Shown here: one piece after another, positions 42,016 to 51,340 of the stretch | Numbering within the stretch: the first letter of the stretch is position 1 | Layout of the letters: each line of letters starts with the position of its first letter | Source of the DNA: Polynucleobacter sp. IMCC 30228 | Lineage (GTDB): Bacteria; Pseudomonadota; Gammaproteobacteria; Burkholderiales; Burkholderiaceae | Reading direction: 5' to 3' | DNA: 64,000 nucleotides | Assembly: GCF_021395205.1 (NCBI RefSeq) | Contig: NZ_JAJVCS010000002.1 | Location: 124,001-188,000, forward strand | Program-made: the position numbers and the translations under genes | Notes under the pieces: model-generated | Told to the model about the DNA's origin: nothing | What the model saw: only the letters and a program-made list of their open reading frames with translations | Database searches by the model: none

Positions 42016-42798
42016 CTAGGCAGACGTTTTTTGGCGGAGACCAAAAACGATGAGGGTGAGGAAAATAAGCATTACCCCAAGATTTTGTAAATACTGGTTT
42101 TCAGCAAAATCGAGAGAGGTATTTAGCAAAATATAGATGGTAATAAGGCCACCCAAGGCAATAAAGCGTGGCCACCAGCCATTGGCTAGGAGTTGTTTGC
42201 GAGGTATTTTATCGGCTAGATAGGCACCAATGAGGCCGCACCAAAAGCCTAAACCCGCTGCCACTAACACATCGCTCAGCCAATGCACGCCGAGGGCACT
42301 GCGTGAAATTCCCACCAAAATAGCGAGGAGAAATAAAAGCAGAAGGGGGGTGCGTAAGGTTTGCTTAGCACAGAAAAATATTGCTGTGGCCACAGCAAAA
42401 GCAGTGAGCGTATGACCTGATGGCATGGAGTTGCTTAACAACATATCGCCAAAGCGAAAAAAACTGCCTTCAGCCAGCACACCAGAAGGCCGGGGTAGGC
42501 TTAGCAGCGGCTTCAGAATAGAGCTAATGACCGCTGTTAAGGCCCCAGCAAAAATACCAGCACTTAAAGCCCGTGGCGCAAAAATAAGCAGCGGGAAGGC
42601 AATCGCAAAAAGGCCCCAACCGTTACCTAAATACGTAAATGCTGCCCAGGCCCAGTTCGGAAGAATTTGGCTAGCTTCATTGAGTGCTAAAAACGAACTA
42701 ACCTGTTGGTGGGAGACAAATAAACCAAGCCCCAACGCAATGGGAAGTAGGGGCAAAAGCCAGAATAGCAGCCGCGGTGCGCGATTAATCGGTGGCAT
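42016..42798 (-). CDS. PAP2-family membrane phosphatase
   Basis: An integral membrane phosphatase of 260 residues with about six hydrophobic segments. All three PAP2 motifs are present: KPLLSLPRP, PSGHT, and SRSALGVHWLSD. Substrates of the family include undecaprenyl pyrophosphate, phosphatidate and lipid A phosphates. Its start overlaps the GT9 gene by 14 bases. Placement behind three glycolipid-type genes favours a lipid-carrier phosphatase or a lipid A modification role, but sequence alone does not decide. Confidence 0.88.
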   Translation of the reverse strand: MPPINRAPRLLFWLLPLLPIALGLGLFVSHQQVSSFLALNEASQILPNWAWAAFTYLGNGWGLFAIAFPLLIFAPRALSAGIFAGALTAVISSILKPLLSLPRPSGVLAEGSFFRFGDMLLSNSMPSGHTLTAFAVATAIFFCAKQTLRTPLLLLFLLAILVGISRSALGVHWLSDVLVAAGLGFWCGLIGAYLADKIPRKQLLANGWWPRFIALGGLITIYILLNTSLDFAENQYLQNLGVMLIFLTLIVFGLRQKTSA

Positions 42799-44029
42799 CC
42801 AGTTGCACTGCGACCTTGACCATCACTTCTGCAACGGTAATAGCCTGCATACAGACATTATCTTGACAAGGCGTTTTGCGATGATTAGCTGCGCTTACAC
42901 AAGGGGAGCAGGCAAGCTGCGCAGTAATGGGAATCGAGCGGCCGAGCGAGCCATATAAGGCTGGAGTTTCTGGGCCAAAAAGCACCACCGTACGTAATTG
43001 GGTAACCGAAGAAAAATGACCGGGACCCGAATCATTGGTAACCATGACTTTAGCCAGCGTATATAAAGCAGGTAATTCGCCAAAACTTACTTTGCCAGCA
43101 AAGTTAATCGCACGCTCCACCTTTGCTTCTAAGCGAATGGCTTCAACATAAGCAACTTCATTGGCCGAGCCGGTAATGAGGATGAGATCGTTTGGCCAGC
43201 GGGTATGGATTGCCGCAATGAGCTCAGCAAACCGTTGCGGTGCCCAGCGGCGTTGGGGCAACAAATCGCTGGCATTGGGATTGACGAGGATGAGGCGTTG
43301 GGCTTGAGCAGCAAACGGAATAGCGAGTTGCCGAGCTAAGCCAATAATGCGCTCTTGTACAGTTTGTAGAACCTGTAGATCGATCTTGGCTTGCTGAATA
43401 CGAATCGCAGAATCGGGAATGGTAATTTTACTAAAAGGAATTTCAATGGCAGTTGCAAATGCCGCATGCACCAAAGAAATAAAGTTTTTAGCGATATGAA
43501 TATGGGGGTTGTAATGCACCTTACGCGTTAGCATGGTGCCGCGCCATAATCCCTCACCGTGAAAAATATGATAACCAACCCGCCGTTGTGCACCACAGAG
43601 CCCTGTTAAGAGGGCGGTAAAGCGAGAAAATAATTCGAGGTCAATTACGGTATCAATTCGCTGCTGTCGTGCTTGCCATAAAAAAACCACCGAGTCGCGC
43701 ATCAGGCTAAATAAGCCCGATGAATCAATGGTAAAAACATTTTCTGGCTTTACAGTGTTTAACAAGCTTAAGCTCGCACGATTACTTTTAAAAATAAGAA
43801 AGTAAATTTCTGCTCCGCGAGCTTGGGCTTCGCGCATGGCTGGATCAACTAATATTGCGCTACCCATTTCGGATAATTCAATAAACAGTAATTTACGTGG
43901 CGTTTGTAATGCTGGTTTAAATGCGCTTTGCAGGCGATCGAGTACTGAAATTAGCGGGCTGATGATTGCGCAGAGTGGCACCCCCACCCAATGGTCGATG
44001 CTTCGCATGGTATTGACACGAATACTCAT
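42785..44029 (-). CDS. Glycosyltransferase family 9 protein (heptosyltransferase-like)
   Basis: The 414 residues form a GT-B enzyme of the ADP-heptose:LPS heptosyltransferase family. Features are KLLFIELSEMGSAILVDPAM at the N-terminus, NPNASDLLPQRRWAPQRFAE in the middle and the donor-site VTNDSGPGHFSSV near residue 335. The N-terminus is about 40 residues longer than in a typical WaaC/WaaF, with a hydrophobic stretch that may anchor it to the membrane. It overlaps the PAP2 gene and lies 10 bases after the UPF0104 gene. A core-LPS or glycan sugar transfer is likely; donor and acceptor unknown. Confidence 0.85.
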   Translation of the reverse strand: MSIRVNTMRSIDHWVGVPLCAIISPLISVLDRLQSAFKPALQTPRKLLFIELSEMGSAILVDPAMREAQARGAEIYFLIFKSNRASLSLLNTVKPENVFTIDSSGLFSLMRDSVVFLWQARQQRIDTVIDLELFSRFTALLTGLCGAQRRVGYHIFHGEGLWRGTMLTRKVHYNPHIHIAKNFISLVHAAFATAIEIPFSKITIPDSAIRIQQAKIDLQVLQTVQERIIGLARQLAIPFAAQAQRLILVNPNASDLLPQRRWAPQRFAELIAAIHTRWPNDLILITGSANEVAYVEAIRLEAKVERAINFAGKVSFGELPALYTLAKVMVTNDSGPGHFSSVTQLRTVVLFGPETPALYGSLGRSIPITAQLACSPCVSAANHRKTPCQDNVCMQAITVAEVMVKVAVQLDATD

Positions 44030-44038
44030 TCGGTACGC

Positions 44039-45082
44039 TTATTTAAATTTTAAAATGGGATAAACGCCAGGTAGAGCACAGAGCGCAGAGAATGCACCAA
44101 AGCTAACTGAGGCTAACACGGTTAAAGAGGGTTCCACTCCCCATAAAACGAGTACCGAGGAGAGTGTGGCTTCGCGTAGCCCCCAACCAGAAATACTAAT
44201 CGGCAGCATGAGCAGCAAACTGAGAGCAGGCAAACCAATCATCAGCGCTTCTACTGGAACGGCAGCCCCATAGGCCTTTAAGCAGCAGCCTAGCGCAACG
44301 ATATTAAAGCAGTGAATGCCAATTGAGAAAGTCACTTGGGCAATGGTTATAGGAAAACCAAAAGCAAAACGAATGCCTGGTAAGGTAGCCATCATGCGAA
44401 AGCGCGCCAAGATTTTTTCTAAGAGCCTGAGGCTGGGCCCCCAAATTAAAATGAGCGCACCAACTATGCCAGCAAAGAGCATGATTGCAATTACGCCGTA
44501 ACCTAATTCAACCCCCCAGCTAGCTAGCGTAGCGCCACCTAATACCAAGCCAATCCCACCTAATAAGTTGTTACCTGCTAAGCCCAGCATACGATCAATT
44601 AAAGTCATCGCAAAACCTAGGCGTAACTTTGGTGTGGCGTGCCCTAAATCGACTTCATGATGCAATTCCTCATCAAGCTCTTTTTTGCCGCCAACCTTGT
44701 CATCAGCGGTCAGGTGGCTGCCGGTAACAGCCCGGTAACTATCGCCACCCAAGGTGCTAGGCAAGCCCTGATTAATTAAGGTGCCAGCAAAATACAACTT
44801 AATGTAAGCAAAGACACTCCCTTGAAAGCCTACTTTACGCATCAAGAGGGCCCAACGAATACCGCCACAAGTAAACGCTGAGAAAATAGCTAATACCGCC
44901 CCAATAAACCAAAGGGGTTGCATTTTTAATTCAGTCGTAAAAAGTGCATGCCAGTCGATGCCACTGGTGGCTTTCCATAACAGGGCAATCGACAACAAAA
45001 TACGAATAGTGGGCCAACTGCGCTTGAGAATGGTTTTCCAGGCGGGTTGAGGGGCGGCGTATAAGGGCCTATTTTTGCTCAT
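44039..45082 (-). CDS. UPF0104/lysylphosphatidylglycerol synthase-like membrane protein
   Basis: The 347-residue polytopic protein is related to the flippase half of MprF and to YbhN. It has GGIRWALLMRKVGFQG, AGTLINQGLPSTLGGDSYRA, TLIDRMLGLAGNNLLGGIGL and a C-terminal PISISGWGLREA. The ATG at 45082 overlaps the GT39 stop (ATGA); an in-frame start at 45121 would lie inside that gene. No synthetase domain is present. A charged insert, KVGGKKELDEELHHEVD, lies between membrane segments. It could flip the glycolipid handled by its neighbours; inference. Confidence 0.85.
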   Translation of the reverse strand: MSKNRPLYAAPQPAWKTILKRSWPTIRILLSIALLWKATSGIDWHALFTTELKMQPLWFIGAVLAIFSAFTCGGIRWALLMRKVGFQGSVFAYIKLYFAGTLINQGLPSTLGGDSYRAVTGSHLTADDKVGGKKELDEELHHEVDLGHATPKLRLGFAMTLIDRMLGLAGNNLLGGIGLVLGGATLASWGVELGYGVIAIMLFAGIVGALILIWGPSLRLLEKILARFRMMATLPGIRFAFGFPITIAQVTFSIGIHCFNIVALGCCLKAYGAAVPVEALMIGLPALSLLLMLPISISGWGLREATLSSVLVLWGVEPSLTVLASVSFGAFSALCALPGVYPILKFK

Positions 45083-46605
45083 AGGCGTAAGGATAATGCT
45101 TTGGGGTGCCAGCCCTGACAAAAGCTGAAGTCAAAGCGGGATAAAGCTTGGTTAAAGCGGTTAATAGTAAGGCTCTCGATGGTTTCGCAAGTACTAAAAT
45201 AACCCCGCGGATCGCTTGTATTCACTGGCGCGGCAAACGGTAGGCCTGACCAGTTCACCAAGATAACGTTGGCATTTTCTGGTAAAGGGCCAAACCAGAG
45301 ATCAAATTGATCTTGACGCTGGTCGATGACAAAAACCGGTAAAGGCTCGCTATACCAAGCTAAGCGACTAGCCAGAGTCCAATTTTGTACTGCAGTTCCA
45401 GCAGCTTGTTTCTCTTGTACTAGTTGCGCAGCTCGGGCTCCTGCTAAATTCCAGCCATACAGATCAGCGATGGGATTATTTGGTTGCCCCCTAAAACTGA
45501 TGCCACCGATAAATACTAAGGTGAAGCCTAATAAGCAAAGCAATAATTGCGTTCCTGCGCAAATGCTGAGCAACCAACGATATGATTTTTGCCACAGCCC
45601 AGCTAGGCCAATACCAGCAAAAGGCGCTAAACAAAACCAAGCGGGGCTTGTCCAATGAGGTAGACCACCGCCAGCAGAGAGAATTGCAAAAAGAATAAAT
45701 GGCAAGAAAAAGAAGCTTAACAAAGCGAGTAGTTGCGGTTTATCAAGCTTCAGAAAGTAACGGATAAAAATACCGCCGCCGATTGGCAGTAAGACTCCAT
45801 AGGCTAACAATTGCAGTCCAAAAAATCGCGCTATACCCAACCAAGACCAAGTACCGCCGCCGCCATGATTGATTTGGTATTGAAAGGAAATCCACGCATG
45901 GGCCCAATTCCAGAAAATAATCGGACTGATCGCAACGAGTGCAATGAAACACGCTAGCCAAAAACCAGACTGATTGAGCCAGTTCTTACGTGGAGATACT
46001 AAAAAAACCAGCGCAAGCGCAAGTGCACTAAAAATGGCAGTGTATTTACTTAAACCGGCTAAGCCTAGGACTACACCCAAGACCACCCATTGCCAAACGT
46101 AAAACTGCTGCGCTTGTTGCAGCCAGCAAATGGCCAGCCATAATAAAGTTAATACTAACGGGGTTAAAAGCGAATCGGGTAAGAGGCCAATTGCTAAAAC
46201 GTGTGGCAATGGCGCTAAGACAATGGCAAGCACAGCAGCAACACTAGCCATTTGTTTTGAGGGTAATTGCTGGGCTAGCGAGTTGCGAGTTTTGGTTTGT
46301 AGATACAGTATTAAATCGTTAGTGATGTAATACACCAATACACATGAAATGAGCCACAGCAGTTCAGGTATGAAGCGGATCACACCCTCACTGAAGTCAT
46401 TGGCAACTAAAGGCCATTGAATCCAGCCAACTAAAGGAGGGTGATCAAAATAACTCCAAGCCAGGTGTTTGGCATATAAGGCATAGTGCGCTTCGTCGAC
46501 TGAAAATTCAACGGCAAAGCCCAGCGCCAAATGAATTAATGCCGCACCAAGCACGCAGCCTAAAACCCAGCGCAGTAGTACTGACGGGCGCAAGAAAGTT
46601 GTCAT
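45079..46605 (-). CDS. GT39-type membrane glycosyltransferase (ArnT-like)
   Basis: The 508 residues contain about twelve hydrophobic segments and the N-terminal periplasmic-loop motifs of the family: VDEAHYALYAKHLAWSYFD, with the catalytic acidic pair, followed by HPPLVGWIQWP. Such GT-C enzymes transfer a sugar from a polyprenyl-phosphate donor to lipid A, lipid or protein at the periplasmic face. A soluble C-terminal domain follows the membrane part. It opens the four-gene envelope run GT39-UPF0104-GT9-PAP2. Acceptor and sugar unknown. Confidence 0.87.
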   Translation of the reverse strand: MTTFLRPSVLLRWVLGCVLGAALIHLALGFAVEFSVDEAHYALYAKHLAWSYFDHPPLVGWIQWPLVANDFSEGVIRFIPELLWLISCVLVYYITNDLILYLQTKTRNSLAQQLPSKQMASVAAVLAIVLAPLPHVLAIGLLPDSLLTPLVLTLLWLAICWLQQAQQFYVWQWVVLGVVLGLAGLSKYTAIFSALALALVFLVSPRKNWLNQSGFWLACFIALVAISPIIFWNWAHAWISFQYQINHGGGGTWSWLGIARFFGLQLLAYGVLLPIGGGIFIRYFLKLDKPQLLALLSFFFLPFILFAILSAGGGLPHWTSPAWFCLAPFAGIGLAGLWQKSYRWLLSICAGTQLLLCLLGFTLVFIGGISFRGQPNNPIADLYGWNLAGARAAQLVQEKQAAGTAVQNWTLASRLAWYSEPLPVFVIDQRQDQFDLWFGPLPENANVILVNWSGLPFAAPVNTSDPRGYFSTCETIESLTINRFNQALSRFDFSFCQGWHPKALSLRL

Positions 46606-46627
46606 GCGAGCTGTTGAAGCAGCCTGT

Positions 46628-47536
46628 TTAGGCTAAGTTTTCCAAGTACACCTTAAAAAGGGCTTGTGTGCCGGAACGACCCAGTTCTTTGGTCATTAAA
46701 AGATCGTAGAGTTTTTTGGCTTGTTTTAAGCCCGGTAAATTGAGACCCATTTGCTCTGACTCGGTAATCGATATCCCTAGGTCTTTCACTAAATGTTCAA
46801 TCATGAAGCCGGGGGCAAAGTCTCCTTGTACCATTTTTGGCCCCAACATATTTAATTGGGTGCTACTAGCAGCTCCGCTGCCAATCACTTTGAGTACAGC
46901 CAAAGGATCGAGACCGGCTTTTTTGGCGAACGAAAGGCCTTCACACACTCCCATAATGGTTGAGGCAATCACAATTTGGTTGCAAAGTTTAGTATTTTGT
47001 CCAGAACCAGCAGGCCCTAAGAGCGCAATATTGTTGCCCATCAGTTGAAAGAGGGGGAGTACTTGGTCAAAGGCTGTAGCATCTCCGCCAACCATGATGG
47101 AGAGTTTGGCATCACGGGCACCCACATCGCCACCTGACACTGGCGCATCGAGGCAGGCAACCCCTTTTTTAGATCCTGCGGCAGCAATTTGTACCGCTAA
47201 AGCAGGGCTGGAAGTGGTCATGTCGATGGCTATGGCGCCATTCTTTGCATTAGCCAAAATGCCCTGCGGGCCCAAATAGGTCTCTTCGACATCGCGGGGA
47301 TAGCCAATAATAGTAATAATCACATCTGCTTGCGCAGCTAGTTCCGCCAGCGAGTTGGCCCAAGTGGCGCCGCGCGCAATGAGGCCAGCAGCTTTTTCCT
47401 TCGTGCGGTTAAAGACCTGTACTGGATATCCACCAGCGAGCAAATGACCGGCCATACTGTTGCCCATAATGCCGGTACCAATAAAACCAATTTTGCATTG
47501 CGCAGGGTTGGCGCTTTTTACTGAGGTGTTTGTCAT
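46628..47536 (-). CDS. Beta-hydroxyacid dehydrogenase (tartronate semialdehyde reductase/HIBADH family)
   Basis: The 302 residues begin the dinucleotide fold with KIGFIGTGIMGNSMAGHLLA. The catalytic-domain motifs are DAPVSGGDVGARDAKLSIMV (substrate-binding SGG) and GSGQNTKLCNQIVIAS with the catalytic Lys. This fits GlxR/GarR or 3-hydroxyisobutyrate dehydrogenase, which oxidise or reduce small hydroxyacids. There are no glyoxylate genes beside it to decide. Its promoter region is shared with the divergent DUF3047 gene. Confidence 0.9.
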   Translation of the reverse strand: MTNTSVKSANPAQCKIGFIGTGIMGNSMAGHLLAGGYPVQVFNRTKEKAAGLIARGATWANSLAELAAQADVIITIIGYPRDVEETYLGPQGILANAKNGAIAIDMTTSSPALAVQIAAAGSKKGVACLDAPVSGGDVGARDAKLSIMVGGDATAFDQVLPLFQLMGNNIALLGPAGSGQNTKLCNQIVIASTIMGVCEGLSFAKKAGLDPLAVLKVIGSGAASSTQLNMLGPKMVQGDFAPGFMIEHLVKDLGISITESEQMGLNLPGLKQAKKLYDLLMTKELGRSGTQALFKVYLENLA

Positions 47537-47622
47537 GATCGAGTCTTTAAAGGGGTGAATAAAAATGATGAAAAGGTGATTTTAGACTGGTCTGCGCAGA
47601 ATCTCTGGGACAATTCCAATTG

Positions 47623-48429
47623 ATGAAGTTAAGTCCTCTTTTTAGCCGCCTAGTCATCGTTGCAGTAGCGCTTCAGCTGGCTGCCTGCAGCGGGCCCATT
47701 TTGGTCTCTGCAGATGGTCAGGCCGGCGGAGTTTCGAACGCTGATCGGGTAGATCCCCAAGATTCAGTAATGAAATTTTCAGTCCAAAGCGGGCAAACTG
47801 GGCTGCCTAAAGGTTGGCAGTTTTATCGTTTGGCACCTTATAAGAAAAATACTGTTTATCGCTTAGAGAATTATCAAGGCCGCACTGTCTTAAGCGCTAA
47901 TGCGCAGTCAGCTGCATCTGGCTTAGCTGTGAAGCTCAAGCCCCAGTCGCCTAAAAATGCCTGGTTGCAATGGGAGTGGAAAGCCGGGGGTTCGATTCCG
48001 ACTGCAGATAATGCCGAGCGTACAACTGATGACGCTCCGCTACGTATCTTAATTGCGTTTGATGGTAACAAGTCAAAACTCCCCTTAAAAGATCGCTTGG
48101 CATTTGAGATGGCTAACTTAATTAGTGGCCAAGAAATGCCTTATGCAACCTTAATGTATATCTGGGCAGGTAAAGGAGTAGTCGATAGCATTATTCCTAA
48201 TGCCAATTCAGCACGCATCAAAATGGTGGTAGTCGATTCGGGCTGGGAAGGGGTTGGGGAATGGCGCAAACATCAACGCGACCTTTCGGCGGATTATTTT
48301 GCTGCCTATGGCGAAGCCCCAGGTAATTTGATTGGGGTGGGCATCTTGACGGATACTGACAATACCCATTCCGAAGTCAAAGCGTTCTATGGTGATATTG
48401 AGATAGTACGGAAGAGTACTAAGCCTTAG
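47623..48429 (+). CDS. DUF3047 lipoprotein
   Basis: The 268-residue chain begins with a lipoprotein signal ending LQLAACSG, with a standard lipobox LAAC. The remainder is a beta-rich domain with AWLQWEWKAGGSIP, LRILIAFDG, LMYIWAG and GVGILTDTDNTHSEVKAFYGD, matching the DUF3047 pattern I know from betaproteobacteria. The ATG at 47623 is preferred to a TTG at 47620. It is divergent from the dehydrogenase with an 86-base gap. Function unknown. Confidence 0.85.
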   Translation: MKLSPLFSRLVIVAVALQLAACSGPILVSADGQAGGVSNADRVDPQDSVMKFSVQSGQTGLPKGWQFYRLAPYKKNTVYRLENYQGRTVLSANAQSAASGLAVKLKPQSPKNAWLQWEWKAGGSIPTADNAERTTDDAPLRILIAFDGNKSKLPLKDRLAFEMANLISGQEMPYATLMYIWAGKGVVDSIIPNANSARIKMVVVDSGWEGVGEWRKHQRDLSADYFAAYGEAPGNLIGVGILTDTDNTHSEVKAFYGDIEIVRKSTKP

Positions 48430-48527
48430 GACCTTGTCGTTGGCTTTATTAAAGGTAAAGTAACTTCCTTTAGAATGACTCACCCAGATTGTCTTCATGG
48501 CCTCATTTATGCAAAGGAACCAAACTC

Positions 48528-49175
48528 ATGTTTTTTAGTAAGTTGATGCCCCACGATGGCAATTTCTTTGAGTTGTTTAATGAGCATGCCAACCATATTC
48601 TTGCAGCTTCTGAAGCCTTCCTAAAATTTATTAAGAATTACAGCGATGAAACGCTGCGTTTGAAATATTCGCAGGAGGTAGATAGCGCCGAGAATGCTGC
48701 CGATATTGTGGTCAAAGAAGTGAATCGGCGGCTACATAAAACTTTTATTACACCGATTGATCGAGATCAGATTTTTTCTTTAACTAATACCATGGATGAT
48801 GTTGCTGATTTAATTCAGAATGCGACCGAAGCAATGCATTTGTATGACGTCAAGCAAATGACCCCTGAAATGTTAAAGATGGCTGAAATTTGTACGCAAT
48901 GTTGTGGGCGAGTGAAGAATGTGATCGCTTGTCTAAAATCCATTTCCGATCCTGAAGTAGCGAAAGATACGCTTAAAACTTGCGAGGAAATCGATCGCCT
49001 TGAATCGGATGCTGATCGCCTACTTTCTACTTCGATTGCTAAATTATTTCGTGAAGAAATAGAAGTGCGCGAGCTAATTAAACTACAGCGTATTTATGAG
49101 TTGCTGGAAGAGGCTACTGATAAATGCGAGGACGTAGCTAATTTGGTTGAAGGTATCGTACTTGAGAACTCTTAA
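48528..49175 (+). CDS. DUF47/PhoU-like phosphate transport accessory protein
   Basis: The 215 residues form the helical PhoU-like (DUF47, TIGR00153-type) protein that accompanies PiT transporters. It starts FFSKLMPHDGNFFELFNEHA, followed by DSAENAADIVVKEVNRRLH with acidic metal-binding helices and LTNTMDDVADLI. I chose the ATG at 48528, with AAAGGA nine bases upstream. The pit gene follows after 26 bases, a strong functional link. The probable role is regulating phosphate uptake by Pit. Confidence 0.93.
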   Translation: MFFSKLMPHDGNFFELFNEHANHILAASEAFLKFIKNYSDETLRLKYSQEVDSAENAADIVVKEVNRRLHKTFITPIDRDQIFSLTNTMDDVADLIQNATEAMHLYDVKQMTPEMLKMAEICTQCCGRVKNVIACLKSISDPEVAKDTLKTCEEIDRLESDADRLLSTSIAKLFREEIEVRELIKLQRIYELLEEATDKCEDVANLVEGIVLENS

Positions 49176-49201
49176 TTGTTGTATTTTTAAGGTAGATTAA
49201 T

Positions 49202-50212
49202 TTGCTAGCGCTTGAAGTTGCATTTTGGGTTGTAGTGCTACTGGTGTTATTAGCGCTCCTATTTGATTTCATGAATGGTTTTCATGATGCAGCCAATTCA
49301 ATTGCAACGGTTGTTTCTACTGGAGTTTTAAAACCACATCAAGCAGTTATCTTTGCCGCTTTTTTTAATTTTCTTGCGATTGCCATTTTTCATCTCAGTG
49401 TTGCCGCTACCGTTGGCAAGGGCATTGTCGACCCGAATACGATTGATTTGCATGTCATCTTTGGCGCTTTGGTAGGGGCTATTACTTGGAATGTAATTAC
49501 TTGGTATTACGGAATACCTTCGAGTTCTTCGCATGCCTTGATTGGTGGTTTGGTGGGCGCCACTATACCAAAAGCAGGGTTTGCTGGACTTGTCTGGAGT
49601 GGTATTTTGAAAACGGTCGCTTTTATCGTTATCTCACCATTGCTTGGATTCTTATTTGGCTCCCTAATGATGTTAGTGGTATTTTGGCTTTGCCGGGGCC
49701 AAACGCCTTCGCGAACTGATCGTTGGTTTAGACGCTTACAACTTATTTCTGCTGGCGCTTATAGTTTGGGGCACGGCGGCAATGACTCGCAAAAAACCAT
49801 TGGAATTATTTGGCTCATGTTGATTATTACAGGGTATATCGACGCTGCTGCCACTGCGCCCCCATATTGGGTTATCTTGACGTGTTATTTTGCAATTGCT
49901 TTCGGCACCATGTTTGGTGGATGGCGAATAGTGCGCACGATGGGTCAAAAGCTAACTAAATTAAAGCCAGTAGGAGGGTTTTGCGCTGAAACAGGGGGTG
50001 CAATCACCTTATTTTTAGCTAGCAGCTTTGGCATACCAGTCTCTACTACCCATACTATTGCTGGGGCTATTGTAGGGGTAGGGTCTACCCAAAGGGCTAG
50101 TGCAGTACGCTGGGGGATCGCTAGCAATATTATATGGGCTTGGATATTTACAATTCCTGCTACTGCTATCATGGCAGCCCTCGTGTATTACCTTAGCTTG
50201 TTATTGTTTTAA
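49202..50212 (+). CDS. pit: PiT-family inorganic phosphate transporter
   Basis: The 336-residue membrane protein has two inverted repeats with the PiT signatures: DFMNGFHDAANSIATVVSTG at the N-terminus and AETGGAITLFLASSFGIPVS near residues 262-281. The family imports phosphate with protons or cations. No ATG is near; the start is a TTG at 49202, behind AAGG at 49189-49192. It is paired with the PhoU-like gene and followed by apbC, which also begins with TTG. Metal-phosphate or sulfate transport are family alternatives. Confidence 0.93.
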   Translation: MLALEVAFWVVVLLVLLALLFDFMNGFHDAANSIATVVSTGVLKPHQAVIFAAFFNFLAIAIFHLSVAATVGKGIVDPNTIDLHVIFGALVGAITWNVITWYYGIPSSSSHALIGGLVGATIPKAGFAGLVWSGILKTVAFIVISPLLGFLFGSLMMLVVFWLCRGQTPSRTDRWFRRLQLISAGAYSLGHGGNDSQKTIGIIWLMLIITGYIDAAATAPPYWVILTCYFAIAFGTMFGGWRIVRTMGQKLTKLKPVGGFCAETGGAITLFLASSFGIPVSTTHTIAGAIVGVGSTQRASAVRWGIASNIIWAWIFTIPATAIMAALVYYLSLLLF

Positions 50213-50232
50213 TTGATTATCTGGAGAATCCT

Positions 50233-51321
50233 TTGGCTGTTACCGTAGAAGTAGTTCAAGAGGCATTAAAGCAAGTTATTGACCCTAATACAAAAATTGA
50301 TTTGCTTGCCGGAAAATGCATTCGTAATTTGCAGGTTGCTGCAGGCGATGTGAGTTTTGACATTGTCTTGGCTTATCCAGCTAAAAGCCAGTTTGATTTG
50401 ATTCGTGGCTTGGCGATGAGTGCTGTAAGTGCAATACCTGGTGTGACTAAAGTCAACATCACCATTGCCAGTAATATTGTCGCCCATGCTGTACAGCGAG
50501 GGGTCAAATTATTGCCTGGTGTCAAAAATATTATTGCAATTGCCAGTGGTAAAGGTGGTGTTGGAAAATCGACTACCGCAGTCAATCTTGCTTTAGCATT
50601 AGCAGCCGAGGGTGCTCAAGTGGGGATTTTAGATGCTGATATATATGGCCCAAGTCAGCCCATGTTGTTAGGTATTCAAGGACGCCCTGAATCACTTGAG
50701 GCTAACACTATTGAGCCCATGATGGGGCACGGAATTCAGGCTAGTTCAATCGGTTTTTTAATTGATGCAGATAATCCCATGGTCTGGCGTGGCCCGATGG
50801 TCACTTCTGCGCTTGAGCAATTGTTAAATCAAACGCGTTGGCGTGATCTCGATTATTTAATCGTCGATATGCCACCCGGTACTGGCGACATTCAGCTCAC
50901 ACTAGCGCAGAAAGTTCCGGTTACTGGTGCTGTCATTATTACCACCCCACAAGACATCGCCTTATTAGATGCGCGCAAGGGTCTCAAGATGTTTGAAAAA
51001 GTCAGCATTCCCATTGTTGGGGTGATTGAAAATATGAGTACCTATATTTGCCCTAAGTGTGGCAATGAGGAACACGTTTTTGGTACTGGCGGCGGGCAGA
51101 AAATGTGCAGTGACTATAAGGTCGATTTTCTCGGCGCCTTACCTTTGAATCTATCTATTCGTGAAGACGCCGATGCTGGCATGCCAACCGTGATCGCTAA
51201 TCCAGATGGGCCAATTAGCGCAATTTATAAAAATATGGCTCGTCAAATTGCCATTCGGGTGGGAACATTGGCGAAAGATATGAGCAGTAAGTTCCCCAAT
51301 ATTGTGGTGCAAAATACTTGA
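50233..51321 (+). CDS. apbC: Fe-S cluster carrier ApbC/Mrp
   Basis: This P-loop ATPase delivers Fe-S clusters to apo-proteins. An N-terminal MIP18-like (DUF59) domain covers about residues 1-80. The deviant Walker A IASGKGGVGKSTTAVNLALA is near residues 105-124, then ADIYGPSQP and VDMPPGTGDIQLTL. The cluster-binding CPKC is near residues 273-276. The start is a TTG at 50233 after CTGGAGA. 362 residues. It follows pit by 20 bases, and its stop faces the tupC stop. Confidence 0.94.
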   Translation: MAVTVEVVQEALKQVIDPNTKIDLLAGKCIRNLQVAAGDVSFDIVLAYPAKSQFDLIRGLAMSAVSAIPGVTKVNITIASNIVAHAVQRGVKLLPGVKNIIAIASGKGGVGKSTTAVNLALALAAEGAQVGILDADIYGPSQPMLLGIQGRPESLEANTIEPMMGHGIQASSIGFLIDADNPMVWRGPMVTSALEQLLNQTRWRDLDYLIVDMPPGTGDIQLTLAQKVPVTGAVIITTPQDIALLDARKGLKMFEKVSIPIVGVIENMSTYICPKCGNEEHVFGTGGGQKMCSDYKVDFLGALPLNLSIREDADAGMPTVIANPDGPISAIYKNMARQIAIRVGTLAKDMSSKFPNIVVQNT

Positions 51322-51340
51322 AGCGCTCAAGCTAAATCAA

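Noticed and set aside
47989..47999. GGTTCGATTCC, identical in style to a tRNA T-loop
   Set aside because: It lies inside the DUF3047 reading frame and no acceptor, D or anticodon stems can be formed around it.
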